Assembly: GCA_036745275.1 (NCBI GenBank)
Contig: DAIOGK010000006.1
Coordinates: 1 to 64,000 of the forward strand
DNA from: JAIUNP01 sp020161975
GTDB taxonomy: Bacteria > Pseudomonadota > Alphaproteobacteria > Rhizobiales > Beijerinckiaceae
Direction of reading: 5' to 3'
Length of the DNA: 64,000 nucleotides
Shown: in pieces, positions 49,690 through 58,726 of the stretch
How the letters are laid out: the number at the start of each line of letters is the position of its first letter
Position numbering within the stretch: the first letter of the stretch is position 1
Position numbers and translations under genes: made by a program
The notes under the pieces: generated by a model
Databases searched by the model: none
What the model was told of the DNA's origin: nothing
Seen by the model: only the letters and a program-made list of their open reading frames with translations

Positions 49690-50783
49690 ACCGCCTGTTT
49701 CCCTCCGCTGCCCGAGTGGCGGCCCTGATGCTGCCGTTGACGCTCGCTGGCTGCGGCGATGATACCGCCAAGGCGACAAAGCCGGTCGAACCACGCACCG
49801 TTCTGACCCAGACCGTGCATTACCAGCCGATGGTGGCGGAGCGCACCTTCGTTGCCACCGTGCGGCCGCGCATCGAGAGTGATCTCGGCTTCCGGGTTGG
49901 CGGCAAGGTGGCCGAACGGCTGGTTCAATCGGGCGAGCGGGTCAAGACCGGGCAGGTTCTCGCCCGGCTCGATACCACCGATCTTGCCCTGCAACGCGAA
50001 CAGGCATCCGCGGAACTGACCGCCGCCCGCGCCTCCCTCGATCAGGCCGAGAGCGAAAACAAACGCATCCAGCAATTGCAGGACCGCGGCTGGAGCACAA
50101 TTTCAGCCGCCGAACGGCAACGCGCGCTGATGGAAGAGGCTCGCGGTCGGCTGAACCGGGCTGAACGCGCCGTCAGTCTGGCTGCCAACAGCCTCGACTA
50201 TGCCGCGCTGAAGGCGGACGGCGAGGGCATCATCACGGCAACGCTGGTGGAACCGGGCCAGGTGATCGCGGCGGGTGCACCGGCGGTGCGGCTTGCACGG
50301 ATCGACACGCGCGAGGCGGTGGCGGCCATTCCCGAGGCGCTGGTGGATCGGGTGCGCAGTTCCGCCGCCACGGTGTCGCTGTGGTCGGAGCCGGGGCGGA
50401 CATTCAAGGCCAAGCTCCGCGAACTCTCGCCTTCGGCGGATGCGGCGACGCGCACCTATCAGGCGCGCTTCACGATTCTGGATGCGCCTGACACCCTCGA
50501 ATTCGGCCTGACGGCCACTGTCACCCTGACGGATGCGGCCCATGCGACGGCGGCGCGCCTGCCCCTGTCCGCCCTGTTCAACCAGGGCAAGGGGCCGTCC
50601 CTGTTCGTGGTCGATCCGTCGAACGGAACGCTGACGCTGAAGCCTGTCGAGGTTGCGGGCTATGAATCCCGCGATGTGCTGATCCGCTCCGGCGTGACCG
50701 AAGGCGAGCAGGTGGTTGTGCTCGGTGTGCAGAAGATCGATGTGACGCAGAAGGTGCGTCCGCTGCCGGTCAAGGAGAAGTGA
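49686..50783 (+). CDS. RND efflux periplasmic adaptor lipoprotein
   Basis: A 365-residue membrane fusion protein. A lipobox ends at Cys23 (LTLAGC), so it is anchored in the inner membrane. A barrel-sandwich half (VRPRIESDLGFRVGGKVAERLVQSGERVKTGQVLARLD), an alpha-helical hairpin with coiled-coil pattern (about 100-165), the second lipoyl half (GIITATLVEPGQVIAAG) and a beta-barrel domain follow. It connects the RND pump to an outer-membrane channel. The ATG overlaps the tetR stop. Confidence 0.92.
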   Translation: MNRLFPSAARVAALMLPLTLAGCGDDTAKATKPVEPRTVLTQTVHYQPMVAERTFVATVRPRIESDLGFRVGGKVAERLVQSGERVKTGQVLARLDTTDLALQREQASAELTAARASLDQAESENKRIQQLQDRGWSTISAAERQRALMEEARGRLNRAERAVSLAANSLDYAALKADGEGIITATLVEPGQVIAAGAPAVRLARIDTREAVAAIPEALVDRVRSSAATVSLWSEPGRTFKAKLRELSPSADAATRTYQARFTILDAPDTLEFGLTATVTLTDAAHATAARLPLSALFNQGKGPSLFVVDPSNGTLTLKPVEVAGYESRDVLIRSGVTEGEQVVVLGVQKIDVTQKVRPLPVKEK

Positions 50784-50784
50784 C

Positions 50785-53700
50785 ATGGGGCGCTTCAACC
50801 TGTCGGCGTGGTCGGTTCGCCACCGCGCACTGATCCTGTTTCTGATGATCGTGCTCGCGATTGCGGGCACGATGTCCTACCAGCGCCTTGGTCGGGCGGA
50901 AGATCCATCCTTCACCATCAAGGTCGCGGTCATCACCGCCGCCTGGCCTGGCGCCACCGCGCAGGAGATGCAGGATCTCGTTTCAGACCGGGTGGAGAAG
51001 AAACTTCAGGAATTGCCCTGGTTCGAGAAGGTGCAGACCTACACCAAACCGGGCTTCATGGCCGCGCAGCTTGTGTTTCGGGACAACACCCACTCGCGAC
51101 TGATGCCGGAACTGTTCTATCAGGTTCGGAAGAAACTGAGTGATCTCAAGCCCGAACTGCCCGCAGGCGTCATCGGCCCGAACGTCAACGACGAATATGG
51201 CGACGTTGATAGCCTGCTCTACATGGTGACAGCGGATGGCGCAGATTTCGCCCAGTTGAAGCGCATCGGCGAAGCGCTGAAAGCCCAGCTTCTGCGGGTT
51301 CCGAATGTCACCAAGGTGACGCTCTACGGCGTGCAGGACGAGCGCATCTTCATTGAATTCAGCCACGCCAAGCTCGCAACCCTCGGCATTCCCACGCAGG
51401 CGCTGTTCGACAGCCTTGCCCGGCAGAACAATGTCGTGCCGGCGGGCGTGATCGAAACCTCGGCGCAACGGGTGGCGTTGCGCGTTACCGGCGCGCTTGA
51501 TGGCGAGCGGGCCGTGGCCGAAACACCCGTGGAATCGGGCGGGCGCACGTTCCGTCTCGGCGATATCGCCACCATCAGCCGGGGCTTCGAGGATCCGCCG
51601 CACTATCAGGTGCGGCAGGATGGCAAGCCCGCGCTCGGCATCGGCGTGGTGATGCAGAAGGGCGCGAACATCCTGGCGCTGGGCCAAGACCTCGATAAGG
51701 CGCTGGCTGTGTTCAAGGCGCAGCAGCCCATCGGTATCGAGCTTGTCACCGTCGCCGACCAGCCGAAGGTGGTCGACAAGGCTGTGACGGAATTCATCCA
51801 GTCCTTCGCCGAAGCGCTGGTGATCGTTCTCTTCGTCTCGTTCCTCTCGCTGGGCTGGCGCACGGGAATCGTGGTCGCCTTCTCGGTGCCGCTGGTGCTC
51901 GCCATTGTCTTCACCGCGATGCTGCTGCTCGGCATCGACCTGCACCGCATCTCGCTCGGCGCGCTGATCATTGCCCTCGGCCTGCTGGTGGATGACGCGA
52001 TTATCGCGCTCGAAACCATGGTGGTGAAGATGGAACAGGGGCTGGACCGGATGAAGGCCGCCGCCGCCGCCTGGGAGACCACGGCCTTCCCCATGCTCAC
52101 CGGCACGCTGATCACCGCATCCGGTTTCGTCCCGATCGGCTTTGCGAATTCCGGCGTCGGTGAATACACCGGCTCGATCTTCTGGGTTGTGATGATCGCT
52201 CTCGTCGCCTCGTGGATCGTTGCCGTCACCTTCATCCCCTATCTCGGGGTGAAGCTGTTGCCCAATCTCGCCAAGGAACATGCACTGCACGATCCCCACG
52301 CACTCTACGAGACGCGTGGCTACAACTTTCTGCGCCGGATCATCCGCTTCTGCGTCGAGAACCGCATCAAGGTCGTTGTGGCCACCGTGCTGGTATTCAT
52401 GCTCGCCGTGGTCGGTTTTACGCGCGTGCAGCAGCAGTTCTTCCCGCTCTCCGAACGGCTGGAACTCTTCTTCCAGATGCGCCTGCCGGAAGGCACCGCC
52501 TTCGACGTGACCGCCGCCACCGCGCGCAAGGGCGAGGCCATGCTGAAGGACGACCCCGATGTCGTCGGCGCCACGACCTATATCGGGCAGGGTCCGCCGC
52601 GCTTCTGGCTCGGTCTCAACCCGCAGCTTCCGAACGAGGCCTACGCCGAGATCGTCGTGCTGACGAAGGACCTGAAGGCACGCGAGCGCGTGAAGGCCAA
52701 GCTGGAAAAAGCTGTCGCTGACGGCGCGCTTTCCGAGGCTCGCATTCGCGTGGACCGCTTCAATTTTGGCCCGCCTGTCGGCTTTCCCGTACAGTTCCGG
52801 GTGGTCGGGCCGGACCCGGCGAAGGTTCGCGCCTACGCCACCGAAGTGCGCGACATCGCCCGGAAAAATCCCCATCTCGTCGATCCGCATTTCGACTGGA
52901 ACGAGATGACGCCCTCCATCCGCCTCGTGGTGGACCAGGAGCGGGCGCGCACGCTCGGTCTCGATCCGCAGGGCATCGCACAGACACTCCAGACGCTGAT
53001 TTCCGGCCTCACCGTCACCACGGTGCGCGACGGCACCGAAAAGGTGGATGTTGTGGCCCGCGCGGTGAAGGGCGAGCGGCTCGAACTTGGACGCATCGGC
53101 GACCTCACGCTGCTGTCGCGCAATGGCGTTGCCGTGCCGCTGGCACAGGTCGCGCGCATCGAGCATACACATGAGGAGCCGATCCTCTGGCGCCGCAACC
53201 GCGACATGGCGATTACCGTGCGCGGCGATGTCGCGGACGGCCAGCAGGCCCCGACCGTGACCAACCAGATCTGGCCAACCCTGAAGCCGGTCATCGAAAA
53301 GATGGAGGCCAATGAGACCCCCGGTGCCTATCGAATCGAGATCGGTGGTGCGATCGAGGAATCAGCCAAGGGCAATGCCTCGATCTTCGCCATCTTCCCG
53401 GTCATGTTGCTGCTCATGCTGACGTTGATCATGGTGCAGGTGCAGAGTTTTGCGAAACTGTTCCTCGTTTTCGCCTCCGCCCCGCTCGGCGTCATCGGTG
53501 CATCGCTGGCGCTGAATGTCTCTGGCCTGCCCTTCGGCTTCGTCGCACTGCTCGGCCTCATCGCGCTCGCCGGCATGGACATGCGCAATTCGCTGATCCT
53601 TGCCGATCAGGTGGATCAGGACATGGCCCACGGGATGCCGGTGAAGGATGCCATCGTCGAATCCGTCATCCGGCGTGCCCGCCCGGTCATGCTGACCGCC

Positions 53701-53943
53701 ATGGCTGCCATCCTCGCGATGCTGCCGCTGTCGCGTTCGGCCTTCTGGGGGCCGATGGCGGTAACGATCATGGGCGGGCTGTTCGTCGCCACCTTCATGA
53801 CGTTGCTGTTCCTGCCCGCGCTTTATGCGGTGTGGTTCCGCCGCCAGATCCATCGCGAGAAAGAGGATGAAGCCGGCGAGGCCTCCGCGCCGCTGGTGGT
53901 CTCGAAGGACAGGGCGGACAAGCCGGGACTGGCAGCCGAGTGA
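50785..53943 (+). CDS. RND efflux transporter permease
   Basis: A 1052-residue proton-driven pump of the HAE/RND family with 12 membrane segments and two large periplasmic loops. VSDRVEKKLQELP and GLLVDDAIIALETM (with the two Asp of the proton relay in helix 4) are intact, and the second half repeats the pattern around GLIALAGMDMRNSLILADQ. The substrate may be drugs or another toxic compound. It starts one base after the adaptor stop. No outer-membrane factor gene follows; the downstream gene is convergent. Confidence 0.95.
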   Translation: MGRFNLSAWSVRHRALILFLMIVLAIAGTMSYQRLGRAEDPSFTIKVAVITAAWPGATAQEMQDLVSDRVEKKLQELPWFEKVQTYTKPGFMAAQLVFRDNTHSRLMPELFYQVRKKLSDLKPELPAGVIGPNVNDEYGDVDSLLYMVTADGADFAQLKRIGEALKAQLLRVPNVTKVTLYGVQDERIFIEFSHAKLATLGIPTQALFDSLARQNNVVPAGVIETSAQRVALRVTGALDGERAVAETPVESGGRTFRLGDIATISRGFEDPPHYQVRQDGKPALGIGVVMQKGANILALGQDLDKALAVFKAQQPIGIELVTVADQPKVVDKAVTEFIQSFAEALVIVLFVSFLSLGWRTGIVVAFSVPLVLAIVFTAMLLLGIDLHRISLGALIIALGLLVDDAIIALETMVVKMEQGLDRMKAAAAAWETTAFPMLTGTLITASGFVPIGFANSGVGEYTGSIFWVVMIALVASWIVAVTFIPYLGVKLLPNLAKEHALHDPHALYETRGYNFLRRIIRFCVENRIKVVVATVLVFMLAVVGFTRVQQQFFPLSERLELFFQMRLPEGTAFDVTAATARKGEAMLKDDPDVVGATTYIGQGPPRFWLGLNPQLPNEAYAEIVVLTKDLKARERVKAKLEKAVADGALSEARIRVDRFNFGPPVGFPVQFRVVGPDPAKVRAYATEVRDIARKNPHLVDPHFDWNEMTPSIRLVVDQERARTLGLDPQGIAQTLQTLISGLTVTTVRDGTEKVDVVARAVKGERLELGRIGDLTLLSRNGVAVPLAQVARIEHTHEEPILWRRNRDMAITVRGDVADGQQAPTVTNQIWPTLKPVIEKMEANETPGAYRIEIGGAIEESAKGNASIFAIFPVMLLLMLTLIMVQVQSFAKLFLVFASAPLGVIGASLALNVSGLPFGFVALLGLIALAGMDMRNSLILADQVDQDMAHGMPVKDAIVESVIRRARPVMLTAMAAILAMLPLSRSAFWGPMAVTIMGGLFVATFMTLLFLPALYAVWFRRQIHREKEDEAGEASAPLVVSKDRADKPGLAAE

Positions 53944-54025
53944 CGTGCCATGCCTGGCCCGGCGCACCGGGCCACGCCACGGCAATGGCCCGGTGCGCTT
54001 CAATTCACCGGAAGGCCAGCGTATC

Positions 54026-54829
54026 TCAGGCCGCCGCCGGCTCCATGCCGAAGCCGTAGACATCCATCATCAGCACGCCGTATTGCGCGCTCGAATGGAT
54101 GCGCCTGCCGCTCCGTCCACCCGACGCGCCGATGGCAGCAAAGAGCGGCAGGAGGTGTTCCTCGGTCGGATGGTTGCGCTCAGCTGAGGGCGCGCGGCGA
54201 CGATAATCTACGAGGTCAGCGATCGCGCCGGACTCCACCTTGCCACGCATCCATTCGCCGAACTCCGTCACCCATTGCGGGGCCGGGTCCTCGACGCCGT
54301 AATTGCCGCCGAAAACCTCATGCAGGTTATGCGTCAGCGCGCCGGAGCCAATGATCAGGATGCCCTGATCCGCCAGCGTCGCAAGCGCCTTGCCGAGCGC
54401 CAGATGGTGCGCCGGTCCGGCCAGGGGCTGAACCGCCAACTGGACAACCGGGATCGAGGCGTCCGGATACATCAGTTTCAACGGCACCCATGTGCCATGG
54501 TCAAAGCCGCGGTTGGACAACGGCACCGCAGGAATGCCATGGGCTTCCAGCGCATCGAGGCACAGTTGCGCCACATCCGGCGCGCCGGGCGCCTCATAGG
54601 TCATCTGGAAGAGCTCGGGCTCGAAGCCGCCGAAATCATAAATGGTCTCAGGCCTCGCATCGACCGTGACAGCCGGCGTGCGGGTCATAAAATGGGCGGA
54701 AATGACCAGAATGGCCCGCGGGACCGGCAGCTTCTTGCCGAAATCCAGCAGAAAATCATGGGCAGGCGTCTTGTGGATCACAAGATTCGGCGCGCCATGG
54801 GATACGAACAGCACAGGCATGCGAGACAT
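54026..54829 (-). CDS. LigB-type extradiol dioxygenase (YgiD-like)
   Basis: A 267-residue class III extradiol ring-cleavage dioxygenase of the DODA/YgiD group. The metal-ligand histidines lie in VSHGAPNLV near residue 11, ISAHFMT, RGFDHGTWVPLKLMYP and LTHNLHEVFGG. YgiD opens 3,4-dihydroxyphenylalanine, and other catechols are possible. Zn(II) or Fe(II) would be the cofactor. The ATG is preceded by AAAGGA. It is convergent with the RND permease and separated from it by 82 bases. Confidence 0.88.
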   Translation of the reverse strand: MSRMPVLFVSHGAPNLVIHKTPAHDFLLDFGKKLPVPRAILVISAHFMTRTPAVTVDARPETIYDFGGFEPELFQMTYEAPGAPDVAQLCLDALEAHGIPAVPLSNRGFDHGTWVPLKLMYPDASIPVVQLAVQPLAGPAHHLALGKALATLADQGILIIGSGALTHNLHEVFGGNYGVEDPAPQWVTEFGEWMRGKVESGAIADLVDYRRRAPSAERNHPTEEHLLPLFAAIGASGGRSGRRIHSSAQYGVLMMDVYGFGMEPAAA

Positions 54830-54934
54830 GGATCATCCTTTCGGCTTCCAAGGATGTAGTCACGCAAATCTGCAAAGAAAATAGGCATCCGCGCGAATGG
54901 ACTTTGCGCGGATGCCAACGATTGCTTCAGCCGA

Positions 54935-55375
54935 TCAACGGCAGCGGGTAACCCGGCGGAAGGTATAGGTGTTGTGGCTCAGCCAAACACGTTTGCGCGA
55001 GATGGTGCAGATCGGCTCACCATAAGACACGCGCTGACGATAGATCGGACGGCGATAGTAACGCGTCGGCGTCGCATAGGCCGGGGCGTAGTAGGCCGGC
55101 TGCGAGGTATAATAATAGCTTGTGGCCGGGGCGTAATAGGCTGGCGCATAGCCATAGCCGTAACCGTAGGACGGGGCGGCATAAGAGCGGCTCATGCCGC
55201 CCAGAATCGCGCCAACGGCGAGACCGCCGACGGCCGCAGCGGCAACGGCGCCGCCGCGATAATACCCACCACGACGCCAGCGCGCCTCGGCCGGATCAGC
55301 AGCCATGACGGCCAGCGAAGCACCAACGATGGCGAGAGCGAGGCCCTTGCGGGCCGGTGATGACAGGAATGACAT
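54935..55375 (-). CDS. Exported Gly/Tyr-rich protein
   Basis: A 146-residue protein with a signal peptide (LALAIVGASLAVMAADPAEA) and a mature low-complexity part: a basic WRRGGYYRGG, a glycine zipper-like hydrophobic stretch (VAAAAVGGLAVGAILGG), a Tyr/Pro/Ala-rich centre with YGYGYGYAPAYY, and a conserved-looking C-terminus with two Cys (GEPICTISRKRVW and the RCR end). Similar small surface proteins occur across Hyphomicrobiales. No role is known. GAGGAG precedes the ATG at 55375. Confidence 0.75.
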   Translation of the reverse strand: MSFLSSPARKGLALAIVGASLAVMAADPAEARWRRGGYYRGGAVAAAAVGGLAVGAILGGMSRSYAAPSYGYGYGYAPAYYAPATSYYYTSQPAYYAPAYATPTRYYRRPIYRQRVSYGEPICTISRKRVWLSHNTYTFRRVTRCR

Positions 55376-55556
55376 GGGACAACTCCTCACACAGGCGAGA
55401 CGGCACGGTCCGTCTTCGTAAATACTCTCTTAAGCCTAGTGGATGAATTCTGTCCCATTCCTGAACAAAAGTCATCAAAATAAGGTAAATGAAAGATTGC
55501 TAACAATACTCGCGGCGGCGACTTCGGACTGCTTGAAGCACATTTGCCGCGAAAAC

Positions 55557-55625
55557 GGGAAAAGCCCGGCAGGCGCGAACCTGCCGGGCCTTCCGCCCCT
55601 TGGCGTACGCAGCATCTGCGTACGC
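55557..55625 (-). ncRNA. Candidate small RNA: two hairpins, terminator
   Basis: Read on the minus strand, a ten-pair stem GCGTACGCAG/CTGCGTACGC with a three-base loop (55603-55625) is followed by a ten-pair stem GCCCGGCAGG/CCTGCCGGGC with a six-base loop (55564-55589), then TTTTCCCGTTTTC. Two hairpins ending in a T run is the shape of a short non-coding RNA or an attenuator. No promoter is evident. It may instead be the 3' end of a longer transcript from aroF. Confidence 0.35.
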
Positions 55626-55811
55626 TCCCCATTGTCCATCATCGGCGGTGGGCCCGTTTGCTCCGGCCCGGACGCGCCTCATTGGCAGCAATTTCAGTCA
55701 AACTAACCCCGCCCTGTTAAGGGATCGGCAAGAAATCCGGTAAACGGTCGGTAAATCGAGGGCAGCGAGGCACCGTGGATCCTGACAGCACACCGCAGCT
55801 TCGCAGCGTCA

Positions 55812-55831
55812 TGGTCCGCGCAAGCGGACCA
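55812..55831 (-). terminator. Hairpin after DAHP synthase gene
   Basis: Eight-pair stem TGGTCCGC/GCGGACCA with a GCAA loop, about 30 bases after the DAHP synthase stop. No T run follows. Its core resembles the 18-bp hairpin at 24442-24481. Confidence 0.35.
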
Positions 55832-55860
55832 CCACTGTCCCGTGAGGTCTTCCGCGCGCC

Positions 55861-57252
55861 CTACTCTGCCGCCACCGCCGGACGGCTCGGCTGCCGCACT
55901 TGCCGCTCGTGGTTGAGAAGGTCGGAGATCAGGAAGGCCATCTCGATCGACTGCTCGGCATTGAGGCGCGGATCGCACTGCGTGTCGTAGCGATCAGCCA
56001 GCGCCGCCTCGGTCACGACACGGGCGCCGCCGGTACATTCGGTGACGTTCTTGCCGGTCATCTCGAGGTGGACGCCGCCGGCATAGGTGCCTTCGGACTC
56101 ATGGATGGCGAAGAAGTGCTTCACCTCCTGCAATACGCGGTCGAAGGGCCGCGTCTTGAAACCGCCTGCGGCCGTAATCGTGTTGCCGTGCATCGGGTCG
56201 CAGGACCAGACCACCGTTCGGCCCGCCGCCTTCACGGCCCGGATCAGGCCTGGCAGGTGCTCGCCCACCTTGTCCGCGCCGAAGCGGCAGATCAGCGTAA
56301 GGCGCCCGGCCTCATCGTCCGGGTTCAACTGGTCGATCAGGCGGATCAGCCCGTCCGGCGTCATCGAGGGGCCGCACTTCAAGCCAATCGGGTTCTTCAC
56401 GCCCCGGCAATATTCGATATGCGCGTGATCGGGCTGGCGGGTGCGGTCACCGATCCAGAGCATGTGGCCGGAGGTCGCATACCAGTCGCCCGTCGTTGAA
56501 TCGACGCGGGTCAGCGCCTGCTCGTATCCCAGCAGCAGGGCTTCATGGCTGGTGTAGAAATCCGTCGAGCGCATTTCGGGATGCGTTTCCGGGTCGATGC
56601 CGATGGCGCGCATGAAGTCGAGCGCATGGGTGATCTTGTCGGCGAGTTCGCGATAACGGCCTGACTGGGGCGAGCCATCGACGAAGCCGAGCATCCAGCG
56701 CTTGGCATTGTCGAGATTGGCGTAACCGCCGGTCGCGAAGGCGCGGATGAGGTTCAGCGTCGCGGCAGACTGGCGGTATGCCTCGATCTGCCGGCGCGGA
56801 TCGGGAATGCGCGCCTCGGGCGTGAAGTCGATGCCGTTGATGATGTCGCCGCGATAGGACGGCAGTTCCGTGCCATCGCGCTTTTCGCTGGGCGAGGAGC
56901 GTGGCTTGGCGAACTGGCCGGCGATGCGCCCCACCTTCACCACAGGCATCGCGGCAGCGAAGGTTGCCACCACCGACATCTGAAGGAAAACACGGAAGAA
57001 GTCGCGGATGTTGTCGGCGGAATGCTCGGCGAAGCTCTCTGCGCAATCGCCACCCTGAAGCAGGAAGGCTTCGCCTGCGGCAACCTTCGCCAGCGTCTTC
57101 TTCAGCTTGCGCGCCTCACCCGCAAACACCAGCGGCGGAAACGTTGCCAGTTGCGCCTCGGTCGCGGCCAGAACGTCGGCATCCGGATATTCCGGAACCT
57201 GCTGGATGGGCAGGTTACGCCAGCTTTCGGGGGACCAGTTTTGGGCGGACAT
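55861..57252 (-). CDS. aroF: Class II DAHP synthase
   Basis: Catalyses phosphoenolpyruvate plus erythrose 4-phosphate to DAHP, the first shikimate step. The 463-residue protein is the plant-like class II type: WRNLPIQQVPEYPD start, LLQGGDCAESFAEH with the metal-ligand Cys, KPRSSPSE, GLKCGPSM, CDPMHGNT and HLEMTGKNVTEC. ATG at 57252 with GGAG upstream. The 103-base gap to gor holds no gene. Confidence 0.95.
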   Translation of the reverse strand: MSAQNWSPESWRNLPIQQVPEYPDADVLAATEAQLATFPPLVFAGEARKLKKTLAKVAAGEAFLLQGGDCAESFAEHSADNIRDFFRVFLQMSVVATFAAAMPVVKVGRIAGQFAKPRSSPSEKRDGTELPSYRGDIINGIDFTPEARIPDPRRQIEAYRQSAATLNLIRAFATGGYANLDNAKRWMLGFVDGSPQSGRYRELADKITHALDFMRAIGIDPETHPEMRSTDFYTSHEALLLGYEQALTRVDSTTGDWYATSGHMLWIGDRTRQPDHAHIEYCRGVKNPIGLKCGPSMTPDGLIRLIDQLNPDDEAGRLTLICRFGADKVGEHLPGLIRAVKAAGRTVVWSCDPMHGNTITAAGGFKTRPFDRVLQEVKHFFAIHESEGTYAGGVHLEMTGKNVTECTGGARVVTEAALADRYDTQCDPRLNAEQSIEMAFLISDLLNHERQVRQPSRPAVAAE

Positions 57253-57355
57253 GGCTCAACTCCACGCGGACATCGCAAACAAACGGAACCGGAAACCGCC
57301 CAGAAAGGCGTCCGGCCCCGATCCTATACAGGACGTTAACAGGAATGGCGAGGGG

Positions 57356-58726
57356 CTAAGACCGGACGAACCGTGCGCTGCGGGTGCGCAATGTCACCAA
57401 CTCTTCCGCCGCCGTGGGGTGCACCGCAACAGTGGCGTCGAAATCGGCTTTGGTCGCGCCCATTTTTACGGCAATGCCGAGAAGCTGCGCCATTTCGCCC
57501 GCCGCCTCGCCGGCAATGTGGACGCCGAGCACACGGTCGCTTTCGCCATCGACGATGATCTTCATCATCATCCGGTCTGCCGCGCCGGAGAGGGTCGCCT
57601 TCATCGGGCGGAAATCGGTCTTGTAGATATCGACGACGCGGTGCCTCTCGCGCGCCTGCGTCTCAGTGAGGCCGACCGTGCCGAGTTCGGGAGTCGAATA
57701 GACCGCCGTTGCGATGTTCGCGTGATCGACCAGCCATGGCTTGCCGCCGAAGACGCTGTCGGCAAAGGCATGGCCCTCGCGGATCGCCACCGGCGTCAGG
57801 TTCACGCGGTCGGTAACATCGCCCACGGCGTAGATGTGCGCCACAGAGGTTTGCGAGGATGCGTTGACGGCAATCGCACCGCCGGCATTCAGCGCCACGC
57901 CGGCCTTGTCGAGCCCCAGCCCGGCGACGTTCGGTGTGCGGCCCAGCGCCAGCAGGACGGCATCCGCCTCAAGTTGTTCTCCGCCCGAGAGCGTGACCGC
58001 ATGGCGGCCCGGCCTGTCGATATTTGTGATGGTTTGTCCCAGCACCAGGCGAATACCGCGCTGCTCGTAGGCGCTGCGGACGGCATTACGCAAATCCTCG
58101 TCAAAACCGCGCAGGATGTTGTCGCCCCGGTGGGCGAGCGTGACCTTGCTGCCCAGCCCCGCGAAAATTCCGGCAAACTCGACCGCGATGTAGCCGCCCC
58201 CGGCAATCACGATGTGCTCCGGCTGCTGCGGCAGATCGAAGACCTCGTTCGATGAAATCGCATGTTCGACGCCCGGCAAGGCAGGCATGTAGGGATGTGC
58301 GCCGGTGGCAATCAGGATGGTGCCGGCACGGATGCGGCGTCCGTCAGCGATGAGGCGGACGGTGTGGGCATCTTCCAGCACGGCGCGAGAGCGGACGAGA
58401 TCGACACCGGCATTGGCCTGGGTTTTTGCGTAGATCGCCTCCAGCCGGGTGATTTCCTTTTCCTTGGCCGCGACCAGGGTTGCCCAATCGAAGGTCGCCG
58501 GCGGAACGTGCCAGCCAAATCCGGCCGCATCATCGAACTCGCCCGAAAAGCGCGAGGCATAAACATAGAGTTTCTTCGGCACGCAGCCCCGGATCACGCA
58601 GGTGCCGCCAACGCGGAATTCCTCGGCCAGCATCACCTTTGCGCCGTGGCTGGCCGCCATGCGTGCCGCCCGGACACCGCCTGACCCCGCTCCGATCACG
58701 AAAAGATCGACGTCAAATCCGCTCAT
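57356..58726 (-). CDS. gor: Glutathione-disulfide reductase
   Basis: A 456-residue flavoprotein that reduces glutathione disulfide with NADPH. FAD-binding GAGSGG at 12-17, redox-active Cys43 and Cys48 in GGTCVIRGCVPKK, NAD(P)-binding GGGYIAVEFAG, and the C-terminal HPTAAEELVT that contributes the catalytic His from the partner subunit. The Ile-Arg between the redox cysteines is the alphaproteobacterial form. The start at 58726 lies inside the end of the ligase gene, with GGGAGG upstream. Confidence 0.93.
   Translation of the reverse strand: MSGFDVDLFVIGAGSGGVRAARMAASHGAKVMLAEEFRVGGTCVIRGCVPKKLYVYASRFSGEFDDAAGFGWHVPPATFDWATLVAAKEKEITRLEAIYAKTQANAGVDLVRSRAVLEDAHTVRLIADGRRIRAGTILIATGAHPYMPALPGVEHAISSNEVFDLPQQPEHIVIAGGGYIAVEFAGIFAGLGSKVTLAHRGDNILRGFDEDLRNAVRSAYEQRGIRLVLGQTITNIDRPGRHAVTLSGGEQLEADAVLLALGRTPNVAGLGLDKAGVALNAGGAIAVNASSQTSVAHIYAVGDVTDRVNLTPVAIREGHAFADSVFGGKPWLVDHANIATAVYSTPELGTVGLTETQARERHRVVDIYKTDFRPMKATLSGAADRMMMKIIVDGESDRVLGVHIAGEAAGEMAQLLGIAVKMGATKADFDATVAVHPTAAEELVTLRTRSARFVRS

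Larger units (their letters stand above)
55376..55860. other. Gene-free gap with three hairpins
   Basis: These 485 bases between the Gly/Tyr-rich gene and the DAHP synthase stop hold no convincing gene. Three stem-loops stand out: 55564-55589, 55603-55625 and 55812-55831. See the separate entries. Confidence 0.6.

Noticed and set aside
50983..53172. 729-residue open frame opposite the RND pump
   Set aside because: Antisense shadow of the RND permease. Its composition is His/Arg/Glu-rich without domains.
55740..55760. Direct repeat CGGTAAA twice, resembling a CtrA site on the minus strand
   Set aside because: Both half-sites deviate (TTTA instead of TTAA) and the place is downstream of DAHP synthase, not in a promoter.
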